From NCBI RefSeq assembly GCF_023715505.1, contig NZ_JAMBOH010000004.1:310001-374000 (forward strand): 64,000 nt of DNA, written 5' to 3'. The DNA is from Neobacillus cucumis. GTDB taxonomy: Bacteria; Bacillota; Bacilli; Bacillales_B; DSM-18226. A model generated the notes under the pieces. It saw only the letters and a list, made by a program, of their open reading frames with translations, was not told the origin of the DNA and searched no databases. This document shows, in pieces, positions 35,413 through 43,407 of this stretch (its first letter is position 1; the number at the start of each line of letters is the position of its first letter). The translations under genes and the position numbers were made by a program.

Positions 35413-37137
35413 ATGCGGACGATAAAGCCAATTATTAATTCGTTACTGTTTAAACTCTTTTTAAGTGTATTTTTAATTATCGGCCCACTAATCGTTGTCC
35501 ATATTGTAAATAACTATTATGCAGTGGAAGTGATTAGGAGTCAGGTAGCCCAATCAAATAAAAATATGCTGAATATTTATATGGACCAAATTGATAAAGG
35601 GTTAGACGGTGCTGGAAAATACATCTTTCAAATGACTCAGAACAATACAGATTTGTATTATCTTCAATATAATGATGCCTTAGATCCCAATGAATATGAA
35701 GAAGCAAAAATACGTTTATTTAATACGATTACCAATCAGTCTTATTTATACACCTCAATCGATTCTATTTTTATCTATTCGGAGGCCTATAAGGATTTAT
35801 TATTTACACAAAATTCTTCAGATAATTATTTTGAGCGTTATGAGGCAAGAGATGAAATTTATCAGTTACTAGAGAAACACCCAGAGGAGCTTAGTGAAGG
35901 GAGATGGAATATCTGGAAAGGGGCAAAAGATTATTATTTGATTCAATTTTATAACGTTGATGGAGTATATGTTGGCGCCTGGGTGAATATGGACAAACTT
36001 ATTACACCGTTTAAATATATTGATTTTGGAGATACAGGAAGAGCCTTGCTGGCAACTTCCAACTTAGAACCCATTACTAATAAGACCTTTATTAAGAAGG
36101 AAAAAATAGATTTAACGATTAAACAAAAAAAGTATGTCATAACTGGGGAAAATGATCGGTTTGTATTAATGAAGAAAAAATCATCACAAGCTAATTTTTA
36201 TCTTGCAGCATTGATTCCCGAGAAAGAAATCCTAGAGAAACTTCCATTTTTACAAAGAATTTCGTCGTTAATTACTTTATTAGCTGTACTGTTCTTACTA
36301 TTTTTTATTTTTATTATGAGAAAAGTTTTTCTACAACCTATCAATCGAATTGTCTCCGCCATGAAGAAACTGCGAAAAGGAGATTTGGATATTCGTCTTC
36401 CTGCTAATCGGAATTCGACTGAGTTTCGGGTGATGAATGGCACCTTCAACCATATGGTCTCTGAGATTAAGGATTTAAAAATAAATGTATATGAAGAAAA
36501 GTTAAATTTACAAAAAGCAGAATTAAAGCATTTGCAGCTGCAGATCAACCCGCACTTTTTCCTTAATTCATTAAATATTATTTATAACCTGGCGACAGTT
36601 AAGGATTTTGCAGTTATTCAAGAGATGGCTAAATGTCTGGCCAATTACTTTCGGTTTATGTGTCGCAGTAATTCCTATTTTGTTTGCTTAGAAGATGAAC
36701 TAAAGCATACAGATAATTATTTGAAAATTCAACAACTACGATTTCCTGAATCCTTTAAATATTACATAGAGTCACCACTAGAATTTTCAAAATGCAAGAT
36801 TCCTCCACTTGTCATACAAACCATTGTCGAAAATTCAATTAAACATGCCTTTAATCTTGATGATCCTCTTGATATTTTCATAGTGGTAATGAAAGACGAT
36901 GACCCTAAGTATTTAAACATTAAAATTCAGGATACAGGAGAAGGTTTCCCAGAGGATGTTTTATGCAGTTTGAGAGAAGACAAATCATTGACAAATGAGG
37001 AAGGGGAGCGAATGGGCATTTGGAATGTTAAACAAAGATTAAGTTTGTTATATCATGATAAGGCAACCATATTATTTTTCAATGAACTGGGCAGGGGAGC
37101 AACAGTCCAGGTACGAATTCCTAACGAATTAATCTAA
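35413..37137 (+). CDS. YesM-type sensor histidine kinase
   Basis: The 574-residue membrane kinase has a first transmembrane segment at about 13-33, an extracellular sensor (about 34-280), a second segment at about 283-305, and a HAMP domain (FLQPINRIVSAMKKLRKGDLD). A histidine kinase domain of the LytS/YesM type follows, with LQINPHFFLNSLN (phospho-His381), and an ATPase domain ends with DTGEGFP and GIWNVKQRL. Such kinases sense an extracellular sugar, often with a binding protein. It starts at ATG behind CAGGAGGG; the response regulator gene follows 20 bases after the stop. Confidence 0.93.
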   Translation: MRTIKPIINSLLFKLFLSVFLIIGPLIVVHIVNNYYAVEVIRSQVAQSNKNMLNIYMDQIDKGLDGAGKYIFQMTQNNTDLYYLQYNDALDPNEYEEAKIRLFNTITNQSYLYTSIDSIFIYSEAYKDLLFTQNSSDNYFERYEARDEIYQLLEKHPEELSEGRWNIWKGAKDYYLIQFYNVDGVYVGAWVNMDKLITPFKYIDFGDTGRALLATSNLEPITNKTFIKKEKIDLTIKQKKYVITGENDRFVLMKKKSSQANFYLAALIPEKEILEKLPFLQRISSLITLLAVLFLLFFIFIMRKVFLQPINRIVSAMKKLRKGDLDIRLPANRNSTEFRVMNGTFNHMVSEIKDLKINVYEEKLNLQKAELKHLQLQINPHFFLNSLNIIYNLATVKDFAVIQEMAKCLANYFRFMCRSNSYFVCLEDELKHTDNYLKIQQLRFPESFKYYIESPLEFSKCKIPPLVIQTIVENSIKHAFNLDDPLDIFIVVMKDDDPKYLNIKIQDTGEGFPEDVLCSLREDKSLTNEEGERMGIWNVKQRLSLLYHDKATILFFNELGRGATVQVRIPNELI

Positions 37138-37157
37138 AATAAAAAGGTGGCATGGTT

Positions 37158-38777
37158 ATGAGTCAATTTCATGTACTTATCGTTGATGATGAAATACATT
37201 CCATTCGGGGTGTACAAGCGGGAGTTAATTGGCAAAAGCATGATATCACATCTGTTTATACAGCTAATAACTTAAGACAAGCCCAAGAAGTGTTTTTAAA
37301 TCACAAGGTTGATTTGTTATTATGTGATATTGAAATGCCTAAAGGTTCCGGCCTGGAGTTGTTAAAGTGGGTGCGTGAACTTTACTCTGAAACGGAAGCC
37401 ATTTTTTTAACCTGCCATTCAGACTTTTTCTATGCGAAACAAGCCTTACAATTGAAAAGTTTTAACTATTTACTTAAACCAGTTGATTATCAAGAACTAG
37501 AAGAAGTAATCCAAGAAGCATTAGAGAAAATCAAAAAAGATCGAGAAGCAAGAATGGTAGAGGAATCATATCTTCAATTAAAAAAGTCTCACTATACCGT
37601 TATGGAAGAACGGTTCTGGTTAGATTTAATTAATCAAGTTTTCCCTGCTACCAAGGAAACAATTGAAAAACAGTTGAAGAATTACCAATTATCTTATTCA
37701 GATATAAATACTTTTCTGCCAATTTTATTTCATGTACAAGAATGGAAAGAAGATCTGTCGGTACATGAAGAAAAGGTGAGCCAATATGCGTTGAAGAAGG
37801 CTCTTGCTGAAATTGTAGAAGAGTATCATATGGATGGGTATGTCCTTAATTTAGAAGATGGATATGTCTTAATGATTATTGCTCTAGTAGACTCCATCAA
37901 TTTAAAAGAGTTTAAGGAAAATTGTAATCGGTTTGTTTTGGAATTTGCTGAGTTTTTTTTATGTGATCTTTGCGGTTACATTGGTCATCAGGTTTCTATT
38001 GAAGAATTAGTAGGAATGGTCCAAACTTTGCATGAATTTGATCGAAATAATGTAACCGTAAGTAATAAGACAATGGTATGTAACAATCAAAAAAAATCAT
38101 TATGTTCTTTACCGTTACTGCCTACAGCTGATTGGACAAGTTTAATGAAAAGTGGTCCAAAAGAAAAATTTTTAGAGGCTATTAATCTATATTTTACAAA
38201 TTGGAAAAAGGCAGATGAAAATATAACCGCACAATCATTGCATTTGTTTTATCAAGATTTTTTGCAATTAATCTTTTATGTTCTTCAGGTAAAAGGAATT
38301 CAAGCCAATCAAGTTTATTCTCAAAACCTACTGACTGAAAAGCCGCAAAGAGTGTTGAAATCTTTAAATTCGCTCCATAATTGGGTTATTTATATAGCAG
38401 ATGTAGCCATGGACCAGCTTCATTTGCCTCAGGAAAAAGGATCAGTGGTGGATATAGTGAAAAAATATATTCATGATCATCTTGGTGAACAACGGTTATC
38501 TCGTGAAGATATTGCCAATTTCGTTTATCTGAATCCGGACTATTTAACTAGGGTTTTTAAAAAACAAACAGGGTTATCCATATCTGACTACCTACAGCTG
38601 CAGCGGATTGAATACGCTAAAAAACTATTACTAGAAACAAAATTGCCTGTAAGTGAAGTAGCATTGTCTGCGGGATATTCTAATTTTTCCTATTTTTCCA
38701 CTATTTTCAAGAGATCTACAGCATTAAATCCGATGGAATATCGAAAAAAGTCACTATTTTCAGAAAAGTCGTTATAA
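37158..38777 (+). CDS. YesN-type response regulator (receiver + AraC HTH)
   Basis: The 539-residue protein has an N-terminal receiver with VLIVDDE, phospho-acceptor Asp57 in LLLCDIEMP, and LLKPVDYQE. A middle region of about 300 residues follows. A C-terminal AraC domain (about 435-535) shows IANFVYLNPDYLTRVFKK and ALSAGYSNFSYFSTIFKR. I take ATG 37158 (AAGGTGG 8 bases ahead), not ATG 37152. It is the partner of the kinase upstream. The paired AGTCG sites at four promoters of the window, one of which overlaps the end of this gene, are its best target candidates. Activation of glycosidase and transporter genes is the likely role; this is inferred. Confidence 0.93.
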   Translation: MSQFHVLIVDDEIHSIRGVQAGVNWQKHDITSVYTANNLRQAQEVFLNHKVDLLLCDIEMPKGSGLELLKWVRELYSETEAIFLTCHSDFFYAKQALQLKSFNYLLKPVDYQELEEVIQEALEKIKKDREARMVEESYLQLKKSHYTVMEERFWLDLINQVFPATKETIEKQLKNYQLSYSDINTFLPILFHVQEWKEDLSVHEEKVSQYALKKALAEIVEEYHMDGYVLNLEDGYVLMIIALVDSINLKEFKENCNRFVLEFAEFFLCDLCGYIGHQVSIEELVGMVQTLHEFDRNNVTVSNKTMVCNNQKKSLCSLPLLPTADWTSLMKSGPKEKFLEAINLYFTNWKKADENITAQSLHLFYQDFLQLIFYVLQVKGIQANQVYSQNLLTEKPQRVLKSLNSLHNWVIYIADVAMDQLHLPQEKGSVVDIVKKYIHDHLGEQRLSREDIANFVYLNPDYLTRVFKKQTGLSISDYLQLQRIEYAKKLLLETKLPVSEVALSAGYSNFSYFSTIFKRSTALNPMEYRKKSLFSEKSL

Positions 38778-38858
38778 CAAAAATAAAAAGTCGGATTTTT
38801 AGTAAGTTTTTTTTCTCCCATCCTCTATACTAAAATTAGTTCTATGGTAACGCTTTCA
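38767..38858 (+). promoter_or_regulatory. second lipoprotein promoter: paired AGTCG, -10, cre
   Basis: AGTCG is at 38767 (inside the last codons of the response regulator gene) and 38789, 22 bases apart. The -10 TATACT (38826-38831) lies 37 past the second site. The cre-like TGGTAACGCTTTCA is at 38845-38858. Confidence 0.75.
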
Positions 38859-38903
38859 AAAAGATTCATAGAATCGACTAGAAAACAAGGGGGAAAGAAA
38901 ACG

Positions 38904-40394
38904 ATGAATTGGTTTAAGGCATTTACAAGGTTTTTCTTAATCGCAATATCAGCTATTTTAGTTTTAGCTGGCTGCAGTTCAAAGGAAAGCAGTACAAGCA
39001 GTAATGATGGTACGGACTCAAAGGGTCAGCCCTATCAGATTAATATGGCGTATATCACCTTTACAAAGATAGATGATCTTCCATTAGTGCAGGATGAAAT
39101 TAATAAAATAGTTAAAAAGAAAATCAATGCTACTGTGAAGTTAGTACCAATTAATGCTGCTAACTATCAACAGCAAACGAACTTAATGCTGACAGGAAAC
39201 GAGAAAATTGATTTGGTCGTTTCCTCATCCTTCTTTGGCTATAGTACACAAGCCGCAAAAGGACAATTACTTGCATTAGATGATTTGGTTAAATCTAATG
39301 GCAAAGATATTCTGAATGTCGTACCTAAACGTCTTTTAGAAGGCAACAAAGTAAATGGTAAAATGTATGGTATACCAAGTATCCGTGACTGGGGTTCTTA
39401 TTATGGTTTTATCATGAGAAAAGATATAGTAGATAAATATAAAATCGATCTGTCTCAAGTGAAAACATTTGCTGACTTGGAAAGTGTTTTTAAAATCGTT
39501 AAAGAAAAAGAACCAACTTTAACTCCGATTGTAAATACGGGAGTAACAACAGTGGCTTCAGTCCTTGCCGGTGGGAAATATGATATTCTAGGGGACAGCC
39601 TTGGAGTAGTTTCCTTTAAAGACAAGAAAGTCGTCAATATGTTTGAAGAGCCAGAATATGTGGATGCGGTTAAGTTGGCGAGAAAATGGTTCAAGGCCGG
39701 CTATATTATGAAGGATGCAGCGACTTCACAAGACGCTGCTGCCAATATTGTGAAGGCTAATAAAGGATTTGGCTATTTCTCCCATATGAAACCTGGTTTT
39801 GATGTTCAAGAAAAAGGGATCACTGGATATGATATGGTATCTGTGAAATTATCCGATGTGTATTCATACACGGATGCAGCAACAGGCTTTAACCTGTCCA
39901 TTGCCAGAAACAGCCAAAATCCAGAAAAAGCAATGGAATTGATCAATTTACTTTATACGGATAAGGATATTATGAATCTACTTGATAATGGTATCGAAGG
40001 GAAGCATTATCAAGTTAAATCGGACGGAACCATTAAATTACCGGATAATGTCAAGGAATCCAAATACGTGTTTGGACAATGGCAAATTGGAAATAACTTC
40101 CTTACTCTTCCTTGGGAAGGGAATCCAGCAAATTATTGGGAAGTCATGAAGAAACATAACGATTCTGCTATTTTCTCTCCTGCCTTTGGTTTCACATTTA
40201 ACCCAGACCCAGTGAAAACAGAAATGGCCGCTGCAACAAACGTAATTAATCAGTATAAATTAGGACTTGAATCAGGTACCTTGGACCCAGGAAAGAGCTT
40301 ACCAGAGTTTAACAAAAAGCTAAAAGCAGCAGGCCTAGATAAAATCATCGCCGAAAAGAAAAAGCAGTTTGAAGCTTGGAAAGCAAAGCAATAA
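38904..40394 (+). CDS. ABC transporter solute-binding lipoprotein, paralogue
   Basis: The 496-residue protein has the same length and layout as the lipoprotein at 32094. The signal is FTRFFLIAISAILVLAGCSS (lipobox LAGC, Cys24), then the binding-protein fold, then the DUF3502-type C-terminus (NPDPVKTEMAAATN). The two share long identical blocks, so they arose by duplication. I take ATG 38904, behind AAGGGGGAAAG, since the longer open frame from 38844 would start inside the cre-like site. It lies between the two-component genes and the permeases. A strong terminator at its end separates it from the permeases, which have their own promoter of the same kind. Confidence 0.92.
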   Translation: MNWFKAFTRFFLIAISAILVLAGCSSKESSTSSNDGTDSKGQPYQINMAYITFTKIDDLPLVQDEINKIVKKKINATVKLVPINAANYQQQTNLMLTGNEKIDLVVSSSFFGYSTQAAKGQLLALDDLVKSNGKDILNVVPKRLLEGNKVNGKMYGIPSIRDWGSYYGFIMRKDIVDKYKIDLSQVKTFADLESVFKIVKEKEPTLTPIVNTGVTTVASVLAGGKYDILGDSLGVVSFKDKKVVNMFEEPEYVDAVKLARKWFKAGYIMKDAATSQDAAANIVKANKGFGYFSHMKPGFDVQEKGITGYDMVSVKLSDVYSYTDAATGFNLSIARNSQNPEKAMELINLLYTDKDIMNLLDNGIEGKHYQVKSDGTIKLPDNVKESKYVFGQWQIGNNFLTLPWEGNPANYWEVMKKHNDSAIFSPAFGFTFNPDPVKTEMAAATNVINQYKLGLESGTLDPGKSLPEFNKKLKAAGLDKIIAEKKKQFEAWKAKQ

Positions 40395-40404
40395 GGAAAC
40401 AGAA

Positions 40405-40436
40405 AAAGAGAACTAGGAGACCTAGTTCTCTTTTTT
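40405..40436 (+). terminator. strong terminator after lipoprotein gene
   Basis: A ten-base perfect stem GAGAACTAGG / CCTAGTTCTC with loop AGA is followed by six T. Confidence 0.92.
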
Positions 40437-40440
40437 CATA

Positions 40441-40468
40441 GAAGCATGGGGACGGTTCTTCTGCTTCC
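40441..40468. repeat. possible intergenic repeat element
   Basis: GAAGCATGGGGACGGTTCTT followed by CTGCTTC has GAAGCA / TGCTTC end arms. GGGGACGGTTCTT-type elements are, to my recollection, frequent between genes in Bacillus relatives. Only one copy is in this window. Confidence 0.35.
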
Positions 40469-40508
40469 ATCTATATCCAGAACTTAGTATTGAATATATA
40501 TTCTGAAA

Positions 40509-40613
40509 AGTCGGATAAACAAAAATAAGAAGTCGTATTTTGGATAGTTTCTATATAACTAGTTTTATAAAATAAAGTTATAAGTTTGAATGATCATTTT
40601 GTAAGCGGAAACA
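40509..40613 (+). promoter_or_regulatory. permease operon promoter: paired AGTCG, -10, cre
   Basis: AGTCG occurs at 40509 and 40531, 22 apart. TAAAAT at 40568-40573 is 37 past the second. The cre-like TGTAAGCGGAAACA is at 40600-40613. It lets the permeases be transcribed apart from the terminated lipoprotein gene. Confidence 0.72.
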
Positions 40614-40641
40614 TTTTGATATTAAAAAAGGGGGAAAAGGG

Positions 40642-41619
40642 ATGTCAGAAGTGACAGTAAAGAAATTGGAAGCAGGGATCCAAGCGGTTCCTGCGAAAAA
40701 GGTAAACTCCAGGCGGATAAGATTAAAAAGGGCTTTACCACTTTTTATCATGATGATGCCTGGATTGGTTTACTTATTGATCAATAATTATTTGCCAATG
40801 TTTGGTCTTATCATTGCTTTTAAAGATATTAACTATGCTAAAGGGATCTTAGCCAGTGATTGGATTGGCTTCAAAAACTTTGAGTACTTGTTTAGTACAA
40901 GAGATGCGTTTGTCATTACTCGGAATACCATTCTTTATAATGGCGGCTTTATTATTTTAAATACAGTAATAGCCATCGCTGTAGCAATAATGCTAAATGA
41001 AATTAAAAATAAGCTGGCAAAAAGCTTTTACCAAAGTGTCATCCTCTTGCCGTTCCTAATCTCGATGGTAATCGTCAGTTATTTGGGATTTGCCTTCCTT
41101 AGTGAAGATGTTGGTTATTTGAATAAAACCATCTTACCAATGCTGGGGCTTGATGGTATCTCATGGTATAACGAAGCAAAATATTGGCCATATATTTTAA
41201 CCTTTATCAATATGTGGAAGGGCGTAGGGTTCTTATGTGTTATTTACCTAGCTGCCATTATTGGAATAGACCAAGAATATTACGAGGCAGCCACTTTAGA
41301 TGGAGCGAATAAATGGCATCAAATCATTCACATTACGATTCCTTCGATTATGCCAGTTATTATTATGATGACCTTATTGGCAATCGGCCGCATTTTCTAC
41401 TCTGATTTCGGACTGTTCTATCAAGTACCAATGAATTCAGGTGCTATCTATGATACAACCAATGTTATTGATACGTATGTGTACCGAGGTTTAATGCAGC
41501 TCGGGGATATCGGTATGTCGGCCGCAGCAGGTTTGTATCAATCCATTGTCGGATTTGTACTTGTTTTATTATCAAATTATCTCGTTCGTAGAAAAAGTAA
41601 AGACAATGCATTATTTTAA
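40642..41619 (+). CDS. ABC sugar transporter permease (LplB-type)
   Basis: The 325-residue membrane protein has about six transmembrane segments. The N-terminal tail is followed by FIMMMPGLVYLLINNYLPMF, and the EAA motif reads YYEAATLDGANKWHQIIHIT. It is the first of the two permeases that form the channel. ATG lies behind AAAAAGGGGG. The second permease follows after 17 bases. No ATPase is encoded nearby, as is normal for Bacillus oligosaccharide importers that share an MsmX-type ATPase. It presumably works with one or both lipoproteins to import oligosaccharides. Confidence 0.93.
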   Translation: MSEVTVKKLEAGIQAVPAKKVNSRRIRLKRALPLFIMMMPGLVYLLINNYLPMFGLIIAFKDINYAKGILASDWIGFKNFEYLFSTRDAFVITRNTILYNGGFIILNTVIAIAVAIMLNEIKNKLAKSFYQSVILLPFLISMVIVSYLGFAFLSEDVGYLNKTILPMLGLDGISWYNEAKYWPYILTFINMWKGVGFLCVIYLAAIIGIDQEYYEAATLDGANKWHQIIHITIPSIMPVIIMMTLLAIGRIFYSDFGLFYQVPMNSGAIYDTTNVIDTYVYRGLMQLGDIGMSAAAGLYQSIVGFVLVLLSNYLVRRKSKDNALF

Positions 41620-41636
41620 ATTGGAGGTGGAAAAGG

Positions 41637-42524
41637 ATGTATAGATCCGATCGAATCACACAATGGGTATCACATATTGTTTTAATCCTACTTGCCGCAG
41701 GCAGCATTATTCCTTTTATCATTCTTTTGTCTTCTTCCCTGAGTGATGAAGCATCCATTTTGAAGGAAGGGTATTCCTTTATACCTAAGGAAATAAGCTT
41801 CGCGGCCTATGATTACCTGCTATCTAATTCATCGAGTATTTTACGAGCGTACGGAATAACGGTATTCGTAACCATATTTGGAACTTTTGTAAGTTTGGTG
41901 ATGACATCGTTTTTGGCTTATGGACTTTCACGACGTGATTTACCTTATAAGAATATTTTTGCTTTCATCGTTTTCTTTACTCTATTGTTTAACGGCGGAC
42001 TTGTTCCAACGTATCTTGTCTATACGCAGGTGTTTGATATCAAAAATACAATCTGGGCATTAATCGTTCCGGGGCTCCTTATGAACGGATTTAACGTTTT
42101 ATTAATGAGAACATTCTTTATGACTTCGATACCAGAGCCCGTAATCGAGTCAGCACGGATGGATGGTGCAGGTGAATTTAGAACATTCTTCTCGATCATT
42201 CTGCCGCTTTCCCTGCCAATTCTGGCTACAATCGGTCTGCTTCAAACCATTATTTATTGGAATGACTGGTTCAATGGACTTATCTATATTACAGAGCCTT
42301 CACTATTTAGTATTCAAAACATATTAAACAGGATGCTGTCAGACATTCAATTCTTAGCAACCAGCAATTTAGGTTCTATCACAAGTACGGCGGCAGCACA
42401 AGTTCCAACTACAGCTGTACGGATGGCCATTGCGGTAATCGGTATTCTGCCGATACTCATCGCCTATCCTTTCTTCCAAAAGTACTTGGTAAAAGGAATT
42501 GCTTTAGGCTCAGTTAAAGGATGA
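41637..42524 (+). CDS. ABC sugar transporter permease (LplC-type)
   Basis: The 295-residue membrane protein is the second channel subunit, with six segments and the EAA motif PVIESARMDGAGEFRTFFSI for docking the ATPase. It starts at ATG after GGAGGTGG. It lies 17 bases behind the first permease. The C-terminal end FFQKYLVKGIALGSVKG is typical of the LplC/YtcP group. A hairpin at 42545-42574 separates it from YesL. Confidence 0.93.
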   Translation: MYRSDRITQWVSHIVLILLAAGSIIPFIILLSSSLSDEASILKEGYSFIPKEISFAAYDYLLSNSSSILRAYGITVFVTIFGTFVSLVMTSFLAYGLSRRDLPYKNIFAFIVFFTLLFNGGLVPTYLVYTQVFDIKNTIWALIVPGLLMNGFNVLLMRTFFMTSIPEPVIESARMDGAGEFRTFFSIILPLSLPILATIGLLQTIIYWNDWFNGLIYITEPSLFSIQNILNRMLSDIQFLATSNLGSITSTAAAQVPTTAVRMAIAVIGILPILIAYPFFQKYLVKGIALGSVKG

Positions 42525-42544
42525 TTTTATCACTTTAATAAAAT

Positions 42545-42574
42545 GGAGGGCTGATTGAATATCAATAGCCCTCC
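42545..42574 (+). terminator. long hairpin between permease and YesL genes
   Basis: GGAGGGCT pairs with AGCCCTCC, and inside it ATTGA pairs with TCAAT (one bulged G). There is no T-run, so it is more likely an attenuating or mRNA-protecting hairpin than a full terminator. Confidence 0.55.
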
Positions 42575-42639
42575 GTTATGATCGTGGATTCGAGATAAGG
42601 ATTCAAAAACAGGAGAAACAGGCAAGGGGGAAATGTCAT

Positions 42640-43287
42640 ATGGTAGGTTTTATGCGGGGATTTTATAGTATTTCGGAGTGGGTCCTAAGGTTTGCGTATG
42701 TGAATGTTCTTTGGATTTCATTTACCTTGCTTGGTTTTGGTGTTTTTGGATTTTTTCCGGCCACACTGGCTATGTTCACGGTGGTACGTAAATGGGTATT
42801 GAAGCAGACTGATATTCCAGTATTTAAAACGTTTTGGTTCACTTATAAAAAGGAATTTGTTAAAGGGAACCTATTAGGACTTATAATCGGCCTATCATGT
42901 TTTTTCATGTACTCAAACATAAGAATAGTCGAGGCAACCACAGTACCAACATTTAAATTACTTTATGTCCCCAATGTTATTGTCATAATCTTATTTATCC
43001 TTACTCTATTATATATTTTCCCAGTGTTGGTTCATTTTGATGTTAACTTGAAAGAGGCGATTAAAAATTCATTTATTTTAATGACCGTAAATCCAATCGC
43101 AACCTTTTGTATGGCTACTTTGACTGGGTTCCTCTGTTTCATCTTTATCAAAATACCCGGTGTCATCCCGTTTTTTAGCGGTAGTCTTATAGCATTTTTA
43201 CTTATGTGGTTAAGTAACTATGTTTTTGTAAAAATGAATAAAGTCGCTGACTTCTCTGTAAAAAGGACCGGAACGGAAGCGCATTAA
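42640..43287 (+). CDS. YesL family membrane protein (DUF624)
   Basis: The 215-residue protein has about five hydrophobic segments and the N-terminal WVLRFAYVNVLWISFTLLG and GFFPATLAMFTVVRKW that define the YesL/DUF624 family. YesL genes accompany YesM/YesN and Lpl-type permeases in Firmicute oligosaccharide clusters, as here, but their biochemical role is not known. ATG is behind AAGGGGGAAATG. It lies 115 bases after the permease gene and is probably on the same transcript. Confidence 0.85.
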   Translation: MVGFMRGFYSISEWVLRFAYVNVLWISFTLLGFGVFGFFPATLAMFTVVRKWVLKQTDIPVFKTFWFTYKKEFVKGNLLGLIIGLSCFFMYSNIRIVEATTVPTFKLLYVPNVIVIILFILTLLYIFPVLVHFDVNLKEAIKNSFILMTVNPIATFCMATLTGFLCFIFIKIPGVIPFFSGSLIAFLLMWLSNYVFVKMNKVADFSVKRTGTEAH

Positions 43288-43301
43288 TTCCATGTGAGAC
43301 A

Positions 43302-43336
43302 ATAAAAGAGAGCTGAAAAGATAGTTCTCTTTTATA
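43302..43336 (+). terminator. terminator after YesL gene
   Basis: AAAAGAGAGCT pairs with AGTTCTCTTTT (one wobble); the loop has 8 bases and T-rich sequence follows. Confidence 0.75.
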
Positions 43337-43407
43337 TTAATAAGCATATTTTACATATATTTCCTAAAAAGTCTAAAATCTCTTAGAGAAAGGGGATAAC
43401 AGTTGAA

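Noticed and set aside
43348..43375. Fifth paired AGTCG site before the DUF4038 gene
   Set aside because: Only AGTC at 43370 is present; nothing like AGTCG stands 22 bp upstream.
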